Assembly (NCBI GenBank): GCA_031261005.1
Contig: JAISKF010000016.1
Span: 1-64,000, forward strand
Direction of reading: 5' to 3'
DNA length: 64,000 nucleotides
Origin: Enterobacteriaceae bacterium
GTDB lineage: Bacteria; Pseudomonadota; Gammaproteobacteria; Enterobacterales; Enterobacteriaceae
Positions 1-9,479 of this stretch are shown here, in pieces. The notes beneath the pieces are model-generated. The model saw only the letters and a list, made by a program, of their open reading frames with translations, had not been told where the DNA came from and did not search any database. Numbering within the stretch: the stretch's first letter is position 1; every line of letters starts with the position of its first letter. A program made the position numbers and the translations under genes.

Positions 1-1026
1 AACATTGTTTTCTGAATTATTTCTAAAACATTTCTGAAATAGTTTAATTAAGGGTAATTTCACTTATTAACTATTTTTATGTGTTATATATATTTGTAAA
101 AAATATATTTACAACTCGATACATACATATCGAATTTATAAAAATTCATTATTTATCAAGCAAATAATATAAAACATAAATTTGCTAGATTTTAAGTGAA
201 TTAATACATCAATACAAGCTGGTAAAAATACCAGTTTTTACATTTCGGGCTAAAATGATGATGTCATGTCGCCACGCCGCTTACAGCATCTCATTCACGC
301 TAAAGTGCCTGTTTATTTAAGAATGAATTACTTTAATTAACGCCATAACGTTTATTAATTCCAACGTAGCAGACAAATAAATGATTAAATGCTGTGATTA
401 GTTAGACTAATAATGTGTATTACCGGCATAAAGTTAATATTATTAATGTGTAATTATTTGCATAATAATTAATTTCAGTGAATTTAATGAGGAAGAGTAA
501 AAAGGTAGTGCATTAACCGCAATAACTCACAGCAAGATTGATAACAAAAGAATAAATCATAACAATAGTTTATTTTGGTTATAATTACATTACTCATTAT
601 TGGCATTGATAGATATTATCCGTTGAGCAAAAAACACTCTGCACATTACACACCATATTTAATATCAATGATCCAATCAAGAGCCACTTCATTCATTGAA
701 GTAGAAAAATAAATATAGAAACACTTTTTTAAAGTTAGCACTAAATATCAAACAATAAATTTAAATGTAAATTTATTTATTTTGATGATCTTAATCAAAT
801 TTAATTTATAGATTAAATAACTATATAATCAGCATTTACCGATCTATTTACCCACGCTTAGTGTATACATTGAACACAAATGACATTTCAAATCAAATAA
901 AACAGCATAAGTTAGAATAATATTCTTTTTATTGATTAATAAACGATCATATATACTTAATGTATTCAATGTGGCTATACTTCTTAAATCGGTTAAGGAG
1001 CGCAGACCAGAGAAGATATTTTAATT
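1..1026. other. AT-rich intergenic stretch, no gene seen
   Basis: About 1 kb with strongly AT-rich composition and no convincing reading frame on either strand. It contains A/T runs and a small palindrome around 783-799 (TTGAT, seven bases, ATCAA). The composition resembles H-NS-silenced accessory DNA, and it ends at an InsA-like gene. I see no tRNA, terminator with a GC stem, or repeat of the family found elsewhere in this window. Confidence 0.6.
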
Positions 1027-1323
1027 ATGGCGGATAACAAAAAAAAACGAAAATGCCCTCGTTGCGGCAGCGAGTCGATTAGAAAACATGGCAGAAGTGA
1101 TTCATCGGCACATCAGCGCTATTTATGTCAGACGTGCTTACGCACATTTCAGACTCGATATACTTATAATTCTTATGATCCAGTGATTGAATCACGTATT
1201 TTTGAATTACTCCATATTGGAAAAAGTGAGGCAGATATTTGCTGGATACTCAAGATTAACCCCACAATCATTCATCGCGCATTGAGAATACGAAGAATTA
1301 AAGAAAGAGAAAAGAATATATAA
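1027..1323 (+). CDS. Solitary IS1 InsA-like zinc-finger/HTH protein
   Basis: A 98-residue protein that resembles the InsA N-terminal part of IS1 transposases. A zinc ribbon is formed by C10-x2-C13 and C34-x2-C37, with the characteristic HQRYLC stretch at 29-34. It is followed by a helix-turn-helix region (about 55-90) matching the InsA DNA-binding half. In IS1, InsA represses the transposase and binds the terminal repeats. Here no InsB catalytic frame follows (the next 150 bases are noncoding), and I see no IS1 ends, so this is either a relic or a domesticated DNA-binding regulator. A long AT-rich region lies upstream. The frame is intact with no early stop. Family assignment is fairly sure; function is unknown. 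Confidence 0.6.
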   Translation: MADNKKKRKCPRCGSESIRKHGRSDSSAHQRYLCQTCLRTFQTRYTYNSYDPVIESRIFELLHIGKSEADICWILKINPTIIHRALRIRRIKEREKNI

Positions 1324-1475
1324 GAGGCGCTTACCTTGTCTATCCCGATATTTTTTCCTCTAAGTTTAATTGATCCAATCTTAATCATTGTAGATTTTTT
1401 GTTAATACTGTTAGTCATTATCTTGTCGTCTAACTAATTTTTCTGCTATGCACGAAAGACAAAGAGGCTGACGCC

Positions 1476-1751
1476 ATGACCGAATTTGGACACTACATAG
1501 AAACCCTCAGTACATTGAATCTAACAAAAACGGAGCAAACATTAGCGATTAATGTTTTCTCAACACTGGATGTTATTTATGATTCCTTAGCATCATCATC
1601 AACAAAAAATGAGTTATTGCACGCGAATATGGTGGCACGGATTTTACTTATCCTGGTTCACGACATCTTCCTTGACTCCCCCGATTTTCGGAAAGCAATA
1701 CGAGAAGCGCATAACTTGGTAAATATACGCAAAAATAAAATAATTCACTAA
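1476..1751 (+). CDS. Hypothetical protein, 91 residues
   Basis: I do not recognise this protein. It begins MTEFGHYIETL, appears all-helical, has no cysteine, no signal peptide and no clear membrane segment, and has a basic C-terminus (RKNKIIH). An AGAGG-type ribosome-binding sequence precedes the ATG at about nine bases, which supports translation. The layout (short, helical, with a central leucine/isoleucine-rich helix) faintly recalls small biofilm/acid-response regulators such as YmgB/AriR, but I cannot claim homology. It lies between the InsA-like gene and a convergent HPP-family gene in AT-rich accessory DNA. Confidence 0.5.
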   Translation: MTEFGHYIETLSTLNLTKTEQTLAINVFSTLDVIYDSLASSSTKNELLHANMVARILLILVHDIFLDSPDFRKAIREAHNLVNIRKNKIIH

Positions 1752-1816
1752 ATGGTTGCTGACGAATTATAGTGAGCTGTAAAAAATGGAAAAGTAAGTC
1801 ACTTAAAACGATAAAT

Positions 1817-2374
1817 TCACTTTTTCTCCCTTTCCCGCTCTAATGCCGCAGATGTACTTGATGAGTGTGCGCCAATCCAATAACGGGGATAACGTGCATC
1901 TTTGCCAATATTATTTATGACAATTCCGGCTAAAACTAACGCAATAGATCCCAGCAAAACGGGAGTAAGTAAGAAGTTAAAATCGTTGATACCTAATAAC
2001 ATAATCACTAGCGGATCGCCGCCCGCAGGGATATGTAACACTCGTAAAATCTGCATTGCTGCAATAGCGCAGGCAATCGCCAGTGCGACGGAGAGCGCCG
2101 AGTTGCCTAACAGATGGATAAACAGCAAACCGATGAAAGAAGCAACCAGATGACCGCCGATAATGCTGCGCGGCTGTGCCAGCGGTGAAGACGGCAGAAC
2201 AAACATCAGAACACATGTTGAGCCGAATGGAGCCATGATCCACATCGTACCACTCCACTCTGTCAGATACATCAGTAATAGAATGCCGAGAAAACCGCCT
2301 AATGAGCCTCTGACAATACTGGCGATACTTGGTCGAGGTTGAAGAATGCCACCGCCAGTGAGTTTTTTAAACAT
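1817..2374 (-). CDS. HPP-family integral membrane protein
   Basis: A 185-residue protein with four to five hydrophobic segments (about 23-38, 44-61, 72-90, 94-112, 134-155). The family's signature region is present as HIPAGGDPL at 114-122, a variant of the HPPAG motif, and the loop PSSPLAQPRSIIGGH at 61-75 is also typical. HPP proteins are inner-membrane proteins. Some plant and cyanobacterial members are involved in nitrite transport, but bacterial roles are mostly undefined. The C-terminal tail after 160 is hydrophilic and charged. It is transcribed alone, convergent with the unknown 91-residue gene, and a copy of the dispersed repeat lies just upstream of its start. Family is confident; substrate is unknown. 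Confidence 0.8.
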   Translation of the reverse strand: MFKKLTGGGILQPRPSIASIVRGSLGGFLGILLLMYLTEWSGTMWIMAPFGSTCVLMFVLPSSPLAQPRSIIGGHLVASFIGLLFIHLLGNSALSVALAIACAIAAMQILRVLHIPAGGDPLVIMLLGINDFNFLLTPVLLGSIALVLAGIVINNIGKDARYPRYWIGAHSSSTSAALEREREKK

Positions 2375-2400
2375 CTGATGTCGTCCTGTTTAGTTTTGAA

Positions 2401-2533
2401 TTAACCTGAACTTCGGATAAAAATTATACTATTACGATAAATTTCAAATAATCGCGATGGAATCAACGGGCGGCAGATCGCCGATCTGTACAATTTATTA
2501 TTAATATATTTCTTATCCAAGCCTGAAGTTGAA
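2401..2533. repeat. Dispersed arm-plus-hairpin repeat, copy 1 (two arms)
   Basis: The left arm starts TTAACCTGAACTTCGG and runs through the AT-rich body ending TTTCAAATAAT. It is followed by a degenerate hairpin core around 2468-2488 (GGGCGGCAGATCGCC) and a decayed inverted right arm (TTTCTTATCC...TGAAGTT) at 2509-2533. This is the only copy where both arms are visible, suggesting the arms act as terminal inverted repeats. Confidence 0.75.
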
Positions 2534-2583
2534 TTAGTCATACACTAAAAATTTTCCTAAGTGGAAATAACTTGTTGATCCGA

Positions 2584-2625
2584 CAAAAACAAAAAAGCCC
2601 GCTCAGTTTATTCCTGAGCGGGCTT
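2584..2625 (-). terminator. Rho-independent terminator of the Dcu-family operon
   Basis: A perfect 12-bp stem (AAGCCCGCTCAG at 2595-2606 and CTGAGCGGGCTT at 2614-2625) with a 7-base loop. Read on the minus strand it is followed by a T-rich run (A-rich 2584-2596 on the plus strand). It lies about 70 bases beyond the stop codon of the transporter gene. Confidence 0.85.
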
Positions 2626-2695
2626 GTTACTTTATCTTAGGTCAATTAACGCTGACTAAATCGTCAGGATTTTGTATTAATTCTTCGGTCAGTGA

Positions 2696-4033
2696 TTAGA
2701 TACCGACAAAGAATTTCCACATAACGATACCAACACCCAGTGATACCAGACAGGAGAAGATACCCGGTAACCAGAAACGGTATTTATTAGTTGACCCGGA
2801 GGTGTCAATTTCTTCAGCAAACAGCAAGGTAGGCTGAGCAGGGATAAAGTAGTTAATGTTAACTGCCTGAATCATGGAAGCCATGAAGCCTGCTGGTACG
2901 CCTAATCCTAATGCTAATGGATAGATGATGGAGATAATTGCTGTTTGTGACATAACGAATGTTGCCACAACACCACAGATAATAAAGATAACCCACGGTG
3001 CACTTGCAATGATCTGACCTACTTCTTCTTTCAGAACGATAGCATTTTCTGGTGATTGGAAAATTGTCGCACCTAACCAGCCTGGACCTAATACAGCAAC
3101 CGCGGCACTGATCGCAGCAGTAAAGATCTTCGTTTTATAGATAACTGCTGGTGATTTTTTGGTGACATACAAAATTGCTACAGCAGCCAGGAACATGAAG
3201 ATCTGTACGGTTGATGTTGCTGGCAGGAAGACTTCTTTACCTTTCACTACGTTTGGCGTAGTGATCGCGTGCAGCAGCTCCTCGTTCAAGCCAAGTACCA
3301 AAATCATGACTACAGCAACCAAGAAAGCGCCAACAGATAATTTCTGCGCTGTTGAGAAAACAGGCGTTGAATTATCACTATTCACTTCTGGCAGTTCAAC
3401 TTTGCCTTCAGCCAATAACTTCTGATATACCGGATCTTTGCTCAGAGGTTTGCCCCAGAAACACATAAATGCGCTCAGAACAACCGTTGCGATCAACGCT
3501 GATGGCAGCGCGATAGTCAGGTATTGTGAGAATGAGTAACCGTAACCGTTCACGTAGTTAAACGCAGTGATCGCAGATGATGCCGCAGGAGAACAAACCA
3601 GCGCCATATTTGCTGTCGTTACACAAGCCACTAATGGACGTTCTGGACGAACACCAGCACGCAATGCTGTACGCGCGATGATAGGTTCCAGAGACAGTGC
3701 GATATTCGCAGTACCGATACCGAACACGAAACCGAAAATAATCAGCGGCGCAACGAATGTGATCGCCTCTGGTTTTTTCTCGATAACTTTACCAGCATGG
3801 TAAACCAAGAAATCAAGACCGCCGCTGGCTTCAAGCATACCGCCAGCAACACCGATAGAAAGTATGATCATAACAGGTACGATTGGCGCATTACCAACCG
3901 GAACCTGAAAGATAAAGATCATAATGAATAAGCCGAACATTGACATTAGACCTACGCCTAACGCTCCGCCCACTTTCAGACCGTACAGTACTAGTACAGC
4001 CATCACCAAAACTTCTAATGTTAACATTAGCAT
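2696..4033 (-). CDS. DcuA/DcuB-family anaerobic C4-dicarboxylate-type transporter
   Basis: A 445-residue polytopic inner-membrane protein with ten or more hydrophobic segments. Family hallmarks are GGLDFLV at 71-77, GTANIALSLEPIIA at 107-120 and RPLVACVTTANMALVCSP from 132, which line up with DcuA/DcuB. Those carriers exchange fumarate, aspartate and malate for succinate during anaerobic growth. Here the gene follows an M20 amidohydrolase by six bases, so it is almost certainly co-transcribed with it and controlled by the divergent AbgR-like regulator. This suggests it imports an acylated or peptide-like amino acid, perhaps an N-acyl aspartate, or handles the hydrolysis product. The position corresponds to that of AbgT in the E. 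coli abg operon, but AbgT is a different family. The substrate is inferred, not shown. Confidence 0.8.
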   Translation of the reverse strand: MLMLTLEVLVMAVLVLYGLKVGGALGVGLMSMFGLFIMIFIFQVPVGNAPIVPVMIILSIGVAGGMLEASGGLDFLVYHAGKVIEKKPEAITFVAPLIIFGFVFGIGTANIALSLEPIIARTALRAGVRPERPLVACVTTANMALVCSPAASSAITAFNYVNGYGYSFSQYLTIALPSALIATVVLSAFMCFWGKPLSKDPVYQKLLAEGKVELPEVNSDNSTPVFSTAQKLSVGAFLVAVVMILVLGLNEELLHAITTPNVVKGKEVFLPATSTVQIFMFLAAVAILYVTKKSPAVIYKTKIFTAAISAAVAVLGPGWLGATIFQSPENAIVLKEEVGQIIASAPWVIFIICGVVATFVMSQTAIISIIYPLALGLGVPAGFMASMIQAVNINYFIPAQPTLLFAEEIDTSGSTNKYRFWLPGIFSCLVSLGVGIVMWKFFVGI

Positions 4034-4039
4034 AGCGGA

Positions 4040-5203
4040 TTACTCTCCTTGAAGATACGTTTCGACTAGCGAAGTCCAATATGAAGCGCCTTTGTTAATC
4101 AGCTCATCATTGAAGTCGTAATCTGGTTGGTGGCAGTTCGGTGTGTTGCCGTTATTGAATGTGCCGTAAGCTCCCGGACATGCTGCGAGCATGTAAGAGA
4201 AATCTTCACTATTCATGTATGGTTGGAATGTTTCCGGGCAATCGGCTTCTGGGAATACTTTCAGTGCCGCAGTACGGGCAATTTTTGCAGCAACCGGATC
4301 GTTAACCACTGCACCAGCGATAGGTGTATGAATAACTTCAGCTTTAGCGCCGTAAGCCGAACAAACATCTGTAGCGATACGTTTAATGTTGTTGATCACC
4401 ATTTCACGCACATCATTGTCCATTGTACGGATACTCATCAATAGTTTTGCTGTTTCTGGAATAATATTGAATGAGTTTTCGTTACCCGCGATGAATGAAG
4501 CAACCGTTACTACAACACGTTCTTTTTGATGAACGTTACGTGAAACGATGCTTTGCAGCGCTTGAACTACCGCAGAACCCACAACAACGGGATCGATCGT
4601 GTTTTGTGGTTCAGCACCGTGACCGCCGCGACCATTGATCACGATCATTACGCGGTCAGATGATGCCAGCATTGGACCAGGCTGCATGTAGAATACTTTG
4701 TTATCTTCTGCATTAGGAATACTGTGCAAGGCAAATACATAATCGCATGGGAAACGATCGAATAAGCCATCTTTTACCATTGCCGCACCGCCGCCTTGAC
4801 CTTCTTCAGCAGGTTGGAAAATGACGTTTAATGTGCCGTCGAAGTCTTTTCTTTTCGCAAGCAGACGCGCGCCAGCTAACAGCATGGTGGTATTGCCATC
4901 ATGACCGCAAGAGTGGCTGCTGCCCGGAGTTTGACTTGAGTAAGGTAAGCCGGTTTTTTCCTGCATCGGTAAAGCGTCCATATCCGCACGTAAGCCAATA
5001 CTGCGAGAGCTGTTACCTAATTTGAGTTGTCCTACTACGCCGGTTTTGCCAATGCCTGTGTGAACTTCATAACCCCATGATTTCAGTAATTCAGCAACCA
5101 GTTTGCTGGTTCGTACAACATCGAAGCCAACTTCTGGGTGAGCATGAATATCATGACGCAATTCAGTGAATTCCGATTGCCATTCAATAAGCTCTTTATA
5201 CAT
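4040..5203 (-). CDS. M20D amidohydrolase (hippurate hydrolase / AbgB-like)
   Basis: A 387-residue cytosolic metallo-aminoacylase of the M20D family. Metal-binding and catalytic elements are visible: RADMDALP at 72-79, SCGHDG at 98-103 (C99, H101), PAEEG at 131-135 with the general-base glutamate, H160 in ALHSIPN, the dimerisation-domain GRGGHGAEP segment, and a C-terminal histidine in NTPNCHQPDY. These enzymes release an amino acid from N-acyl amino acids such as hippurate, or p-aminobenzoyl-glutamate. It is the first gene of a two-gene operon with the Dcu-family transporter and lies opposite an AbgR-type regulator. It is a single subunit type, unlike the paired AbgA/AbgB. The true substrate is not visible from sequence. 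Confidence 0.85.
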   Translation of the reverse strand: MYKELIEWQSEFTELRHDIHAHPEVGFDVVRTSKLVAELLKSWGYEVHTGIGKTGVVGQLKLGNSSRSIGLRADMDALPMQEKTGLPYSSQTPGSSHSCGHDGNTTMLLAGARLLAKRKDFDGTLNVIFQPAEEGQGGGAAMVKDGLFDRFPCDYVFALHSIPNAEDNKVFYMQPGPMLASSDRVMIVINGRGGHGAEPQNTIDPVVVGSAVVQALQSIVSRNVHQKERVVVTVASFIAGNENSFNIIPETAKLLMSIRTMDNDVREMVINNIKRIATDVCSAYGAKAEVIHTPIAGAVVNDPVAAKIARTAALKVFPEADCPETFQPYMNSEDFSYMLAACPGAYGTFNNGNTPNCHQPDYDFNDELINKGASYWTSLVETYLQGE

Positions 5204-5449
5204 TTGCGTCCTTCCTTTTATTGTTGTGATATAACTTCATTACAAACAGTTTCACGATGGATATAGCGATTATAAAAATTCGAGTTTTACTCATTATTAC
5301 TTTTTGAATTCCACATATTGTTGCTTTATTGTTACAACTTGTTACGTTTAAAAACAAATTATAACTATTCTGCATTTGCTATTATTCCTATAAACAAAAA
5401 AGCAAAAAGATGTTATTTTCTTTATGGTGATAACCTTTAGGCATACCCC
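5204..5449. promoter_or_regulatory. Divergent control region of the abg-like locus
   Basis: A 246-base AT-rich region separating the hydrolase (minus) from the LysR-type gene (plus). It must carry both promoters and presumably the LysR binding sites. A short direct repeat, TTGTTACAAC followed by TTGTTACG, is visible near 5328-5346. No single clear T-N11-A palindrome could be picked with confidence. Confidence 0.4.
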
Positions 5450-6343
5450 ATGACTCCGATAAAATTGCATCAACTCAAAGCATTTAAAGAAGTTGCTGAA
5501 CAAGGCAGCATTCGCGCAGCAAGCCGTTCGTTGGGATTAAGCCAACCATCGGTATCTAAAAATATTAAGGAATTAGAGGAATCGCTCGGCGTTTCACTAT
5601 TCAGTCGTCATTCCAGCGGTATCACATTGACGTTATTTGGTGAGGATTTTTTCCGTCATGTGCTGGTGATTTTGCGTGAACTTGAACAGGCACAAGAGAA
5701 TATTCGGCAGCATCTTGGCTCTAATACCGGCATGATCAATATTGGTATGGGCGCAAGTCTGGCGAATAGTTTGCTGCCTGCGGCAGTTGTTTTATTTCGT
5801 AAAGAATTCCCGAATGTGAAACTGATGATTTCAGAAGGTCAGGTGGAGGCGCATTTGCTGCGTTTACAACAAGGCGAATTCGATTTTTGTATTAATACAG
5901 CCAGTCCTGAACTAAATAGCAGTAAGTTCGACTTTGAGCGTTTGCTAGATATGGAATACCGGATCTATGCCCGTACCGGTCATTCATTAAGTCAGGCAAC
6001 AAAATTATCTGAATTAAAAGATTGTAACTGGATACTTCCCGTTATGCGTACTGGTTATCACAAACATATTTTTGATTATTTTACGCAACACGGATTAAAC
6101 CCGAATATTGAGATCTATTCGTCGTCTTATATGGTTGCCGTTGAATTGCTGAAAAAAACTAACTGTTTGAGTGTATTGGCTTCTGCATTATCTATTGAGG
6201 GTATTACACCGCTGCCGATGGAAAATGAGTTACCGCTTGCCACCTACTATTTGGTGAAACGCAAAGGGACATTGTTATCCCCTATCGCAAACAAATTCGC
6301 TTCATTATTTAGAATGTTGAGCCGTCCGATGTTATCCCGTTAA
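5450..6343 (+). CDS. LysR-family regulator, AbgR-like
   Basis: A 297-residue LysR-type transcription factor. The winged HTH occupies roughly residues 5-64 (IKLHQLKAFKEVAEQGS, then SQPSVSKNIKELEESLG). It is followed by a linker helix and an effector domain beginning around 93. The stretch GMINIGMGASLANSLLPA and the overall pattern match E. coli AbgR closely, better than other LysR proteins I know. AbgR activates p-aminobenzoyl-glutamate use. Here the divergent neighbours are an M20 hydrolase and a Dcu-type transporter, so the regulator probably responds to an N-acyl amino acid or related compound. Assignment as AbgR-like is good; orthology in function is inferred. Confidence 0.8.
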   Translation: MTPIKLHQLKAFKEVAEQGSIRAASRSLGLSQPSVSKNIKELEESLGVSLFSRHSSGITLTLFGEDFFRHVLVILRELEQAQENIRQHLGSNTGMINIGMGASLANSLLPAAVVLFRKEFPNVKLMISEGQVEAHLLRLQQGEFDFCINTASPELNSSKFDFERLLDMEYRIYARTGHSLSQATKLSELKDCNWILPVMRTGYHKHIFDYFTQHGLNPNIEIYSSSYMVAVELLKKTNCLSVLASALSIEGITPLPMENELPLATYYLVKRKGTLLSPIANKFASLFRMLSRPMLSR

Positions 6344-6352
6344 CTAAAATCA

Positions 6353-6378
6353 GCGAGCGGCAGATTGCCGCTCCTACA
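6353..6378. repeat. Dispersed repeat, copy 2 (hairpin core only)
   Basis: A single hairpin GAGCGGCAGATTGCCGCTC (6355-6373) followed by CTACA. It is the same hairpin unit as in the larger repeat copies but lacks the AT-rich arm. It sits ten bases after the abgR-like stop codon. Confidence 0.65.
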
Positions 6379-6424
6379 AAAGATTCTTCGCCATTTCATT
6401 AGTCAAAACAGAAATTACAAACAT

Positions 6425-6445
6425 AAAAAAACCACCTTACGGTGG
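6425..6445 (-). terminator. Terminator of the glyW-cysT-leuZ tRNA operon
   Basis: On the minus strand CCACC-GTAA-GGTGG forms a tight 5-bp stem (plus-strand arms 6432-6436 and 6441-6445) followed by seven T residues. It lies 40 bases past the end of the tRNA-Leu gene, so it most likely ends the tRNA transcript. Confidence 0.8.
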
Positions 6446-6485
6446 CTATGCTTTGAATCTGTTATCTGTAAAACTAATCTTTAAA

Positions 6486-6572
6486 TGGTGCCCGGGGCGA
6501 GACTTGAACTCGCACGGCGTTGCCGCCGAGGGATTTTAAATCCCTTGTGTCTACCGATTCCACCACCCGGGC
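6486..6572 (-). tRNA. leuZ: tRNA-Leu (anticodon TAA)
   Basis: An 87-base class II tRNA with a long variable arm. It has a GCCCGGG acceptor start, the D-arm GTGGAATCGGTAGACAC, an anticodon arm with TTTAAAA giving anticodon TAA, the T-arm GTTCAAGTC and an encoded CCA end. It is the last of three tRNAs in the same order as E. coli glyW-cysT-leuZ downstream of pgsA. Confidence 0.95.
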
Positions 6573-6612
6573 GTTCTGACTATCTTTACTTTACTAATCT
6601 TACTCTGGATTT

Positions 6613-6686
6613 TGGAGGCGCGTCCCGGAGTCGAACCGAGGTAGGCGGATTTGCAATCCGCAGCATGGCCACTCTGCCAACGCGCC
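6613..6686 (-). tRNA. cysT: tRNA-Cys (anticodon GCA)
   Basis: A 74-base tRNA: acceptor GGCGCGT, D-arm GGCAGAGTGGCC, anticodon loop TTGCAAA giving GCA, T-arm GGTTCGACTCC and encoded CCA. It lies between tRNA-Gly and tRNA-Leu as in E. coli. Confidence 0.95.
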
Positions 6687-6736
6687 ACTTATTACTATTA
6701 TTACCACTTAATTTAATATTGATGAAAATATTAAAT

Positions 6737-6812
<76 letters not shown>

Positions 6813-7023
6813 ACCGAAGCGATCTATTCAAACTATCTATCGATTAGTTTTTATAACTCACTGATTTTATTACTTTATCTATCATTCATCTTACGGTCAG
6901 CCTCGCTGCCGTTTGATGGTGAGCATTCTACTTACCTGACGAAGTGAGTCAATAGAATTATTACAACATTTCACTCGAACTCACTCGTTTGCTGCTTTTT
7001 CCGGCGCATCTACACTTGATTGA

Positions 7024-7578
7024 CTAAGAACCTAACAGATCAGCGCGTGACGCTTTCAAATATTGAAACATCGACCAGAAAGTTAAGATCGCTGCAATAT
7101 AAAGCAAGATAAAGCCTAAAATCTCAATAATCGGGTTTGGACGCCACAATAAAGCAACTAAAGATAACATCTGTGCTGACGTTTTTACTTTACCAATCCA
7201 AGAAACGGCAACACTGCTTCTTTTACCGATTTCAGCCATCCATTCTCTTAATGCAGAAATGATAATTTCACGAGCGATCATGGTTGCTGCCGGTAAAGTC
7301 ACCCACCAAACATGGTAATACTCTGTCACCAGCACTAGTGCAGTTGCCACCATAACTTTATCTGCGACGGGATCTAAAAATGCGCCAAAGCGTGTAGTTT
7401 GCTTCCATCTGCGAGCCAGAAAACCATCAAACCAGTCAGTAATCGCAGCCACGACAAAGATAAGCGCACAGACAAACGGCGCCCAAAGATATTGCTCCGG
7501 CAAATAGAAAGCCACGACAAAAAATGGGATCAAGATAATACGAAAAAGTGTTAGCAGGGTCGGTATATTTAGTTGCAT
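7024..7578 (-). CDS. pgsA: CDP-diacylglycerol--glycerol-3-phosphate 3-phosphatidyltransferase
   Basis: A 184-residue inner-membrane enzyme (E. coli 182) that makes phosphatidylglycerophosphate, the committed step to phosphatidylglycerol and cardiolipin. The CDP-alcohol phosphotransferase motif is intact: D48, D51, G52, A55, R56, G65, D69 and D73 in [12 protein letters not shown]...GAFLDPVAD. Several hydrophobic helices flank it (about 9-24, 33-47, 85-105, 150-172). It lies 68 bases downstream of uvrC in the conserved uvrY-uvrC-pgsA order and upstream of glyW. The ATG start corresponds to the E. coli start. Confidence 0.97.
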   Translation of the reverse strand: MQLNIPTLLTLFRIILIPFFVVAFYLPEQYLWAPFVCALIFVVAAITDWFDGFLARRWKQTTRFGAFLDPVADKVMVATALVLVTEYYHVWWVTLPAATMIAREIIISALREWMAEIGKRSSVAVSWIGKVKTSAQMLSLVALLWRPNPIIEILGFILLYIAAILTFWSMFQYLKASRADLLGS

Positions 7579-7646
7579 AGTGCTTGGTGCTCTATTGCTT
7601 AATTAGTATAAAAAAGGAGACTTATGCCTATGTTGCTACATCGTCC

Positions 7647-9479
7647 TCAGTGTTTCAATGAATTGTGTATCTTTTCTGCTAAAGATTGAGAAATTCCCGG
7701 TATTTTTGCGATCTCTTCGACAGTAGCATTCAATAATGGTTGTAAACCGCCCATATACTTCAGCAACATCTGGCGGCGTTTCGGACCTACGCCTTCGATA
7801 TGCTCCAATGCACTGGTATTCCTCACTTTCGCACGGCGCTGGCGATGACCGGAAATAGCATGATTATGTGAATCATCACGAATATGTTGAATCACATGCA
7901 GCGCAGGTGAATCCGGCGGTAACGAAATGCCCTCTCCTTCTGCGGCAAAAAACAGCGTTTCCAGCCCTGCTTTGCGATCACTGCCTTTAGCAATACCAAT
8001 TAACAGCGGTTTGGATTTATCCCAACTCACTTCTAACTGCTCAAAAACATCTATCGCTTGCCCTAATTGCCCTTTTCCGCCATCGATAAAGATCACATCA
8101 GGGATTTTCTCATCAAGCAGCATCTTTCCATAACGGCGTTTCAGCACCTGATTCATTGCCGCATAATCATCACCTGGTGTAATACCGGTAATATTGTAGC
8201 GGCGATACTCCGAACGCAGCGGACCATTAGCATCAAAAACGACACAAGAAGCAACGGTCTCTTCTCCCATCGTGTGACTAATATCAAAGCATTCCATGCG
8301 GTTAATTTTCGGCAGATGTAAAACCTCTGCCAGTGATGCCAAACGCTGATGAATCGTTGACTGCTGCGATAACTTCGTTTTCAAAGAAATCTGCGCGTTG
8401 GTTCGTGCCAGTTTCAGATAACGGGCGCGATCACCGCGCGGCTTGCTTTGTATCTGGATTCTACGTCCTGCCACTTCCGATAACGTCTCTTCTAGTGCGG
8501 TTCTGTCCGGTAACGTAAAATCAAGCAGGATCTCACTCGGCAATGATCGAGCCTGACTGCCTTGCAAATAGAATTGACCAACAAACGTTTGCACCACTTC
8601 GTCCAAATCCGTACCTTTCGGGATTTTTGGATAATAACTTCGGCTGCCCAACACTTTCCCTTGCCGCAAAAACAGCACATACATACACGCCATACCTGAT
8701 TCAAACGAAACACCAATAACGTCCAGATCATCACTGTCACCAGAGACAAACTGTTTTTCGGTAACACGGCGAATCGCCTGAATTTGATCGCGAATCCGCG
8801 CGGCTTCTTCAAAATTAAGCGCTTGGCTGGCTGTTTCCATACTGGCAATAAGCTGATTCAGCACTTGCTGATCTTTGCCCTCCAGAAAGAGGCGCACGTA
8901 ATTAACTTGCTGCTGATAATCTTCGTCGCTGACTAAGCCTGCAACACAAGGCGCTAAACAACGACCAATTTGATATTGCAGACAAGGACGGGAACGATTG
9001 CGATAAACACTATCTTCACACTGGCGAATCGGAAAAAGCCGCTGCAATAAAATCAGCGTTTCGCGCACTGCTCCAGAGTTAGGAAAAGGACCAAAATATT
9101 CGCCTTTAGTATGTTTTGCTCCGCGATGTATTTTTAAACGTGGGTGTTTATCGGCACTAAGAAAAATAAAAGGATAGGATTTATCGTCACGCAGCAGCAC
9201 GTTATAGCGTGGCTGATACAATTTGATGTAGTTGTGTTCAAGCAGTAATGCTTCAGTTTCGGTGTGCGTTACCGTCACGTCAATATTGGCAATACTTTTC
9301 ACCAACGCTTCGGTCTTACGGCTGCTGACGTTTATCCGAAAATAACTGGCTAAACGCTTTTTAAGATCTTTTGCTTTTCCTACATAAATAACAACGCCGG
9401 AGGTATCGTACATACGATAAACTCCGGGTTCATGTGTTACATATTTTAGAAACGTTTTACTGTCAAAACTATCAGTCAC
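7647..9479 (-). CDS. uvrC: Excinuclease ABC subunit C
   Basis: A 610-residue nucleotide-excision-repair nuclease that makes both incisions around a UvrB-bound lesion. The N-terminal GIY-YIG domain (about 16-95, GVYRMYD...[14 protein letters not shown]) is followed by a cysteine-containing region ([16 protein letters not shown]), a UVR motif (about 204-239), the RNase H-like endonuclease domain ([22 protein letters not shown], with [15 protein letters not shown]) and a C-terminal tandem helix-hairpin-helix ([21 protein letters not shown]). The start is GTG, overlapping the uvrY stop by eight bases (GTGACTGA), so translation is probably coupled. Confidence 0.98.
   Translation of the reverse strand: MTDSFDSKTFLKYVTHEPGVYRMYDTSGVVIYVGKAKDLKKRLASYFRINVSSRKTEALVKSIANIDVTVTHTETEALLLEHNYIKLYQPRYNVLLRDDKSYPFIFLSADKHPRLKIHRGAKHTKGEYFGPFPNSGAVRETLILLQRLFPIRQCEDSVYRNRSRPCLQYQIGRCLAPCVAGLVSDEDYQQQVNYVRLFLEGKDQQVLNQLIASMETASQALNFEEAARIRDQIQAIRRVTEKQFVSGDSDDLDVIGVSFESGMACMYVLFLRQGKVLGSRSYYPKIPKGTDLDEVVQTFVGQFYLQGSQARSLPSEILLDFTLPDRTALEETLSEVAGRRIQIQSKPRGDRARYLKLARTNAQISLKTKLSQQSTIHQRLASLAEVLHLPKINRMECFDISHTMGEETVASCVVFDANGPLRSEYRRYNITGITPGDDYAAMNQVLKRRYGKMLLDEKIPDVIFIDGGKGQLGQAIDVFEQLEVSWDKSKPLLIGIAKGSDRKAGLETLFFAAEGEGISLPPDSPALHVIQHIRDDSHNHAISGHRQRRAKVRNTSALEHIEGVGPKRRQMLLKYMGGLQPLLNATVEEIAKIPGISQSLAEKIHNSLKH

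Noticed and set aside
2401-2533. CRISPR-like or tandem array among the repeats
   Set aside because: Copies are single, dispersed and kilobases apart with no regular spacers and no cas genes.
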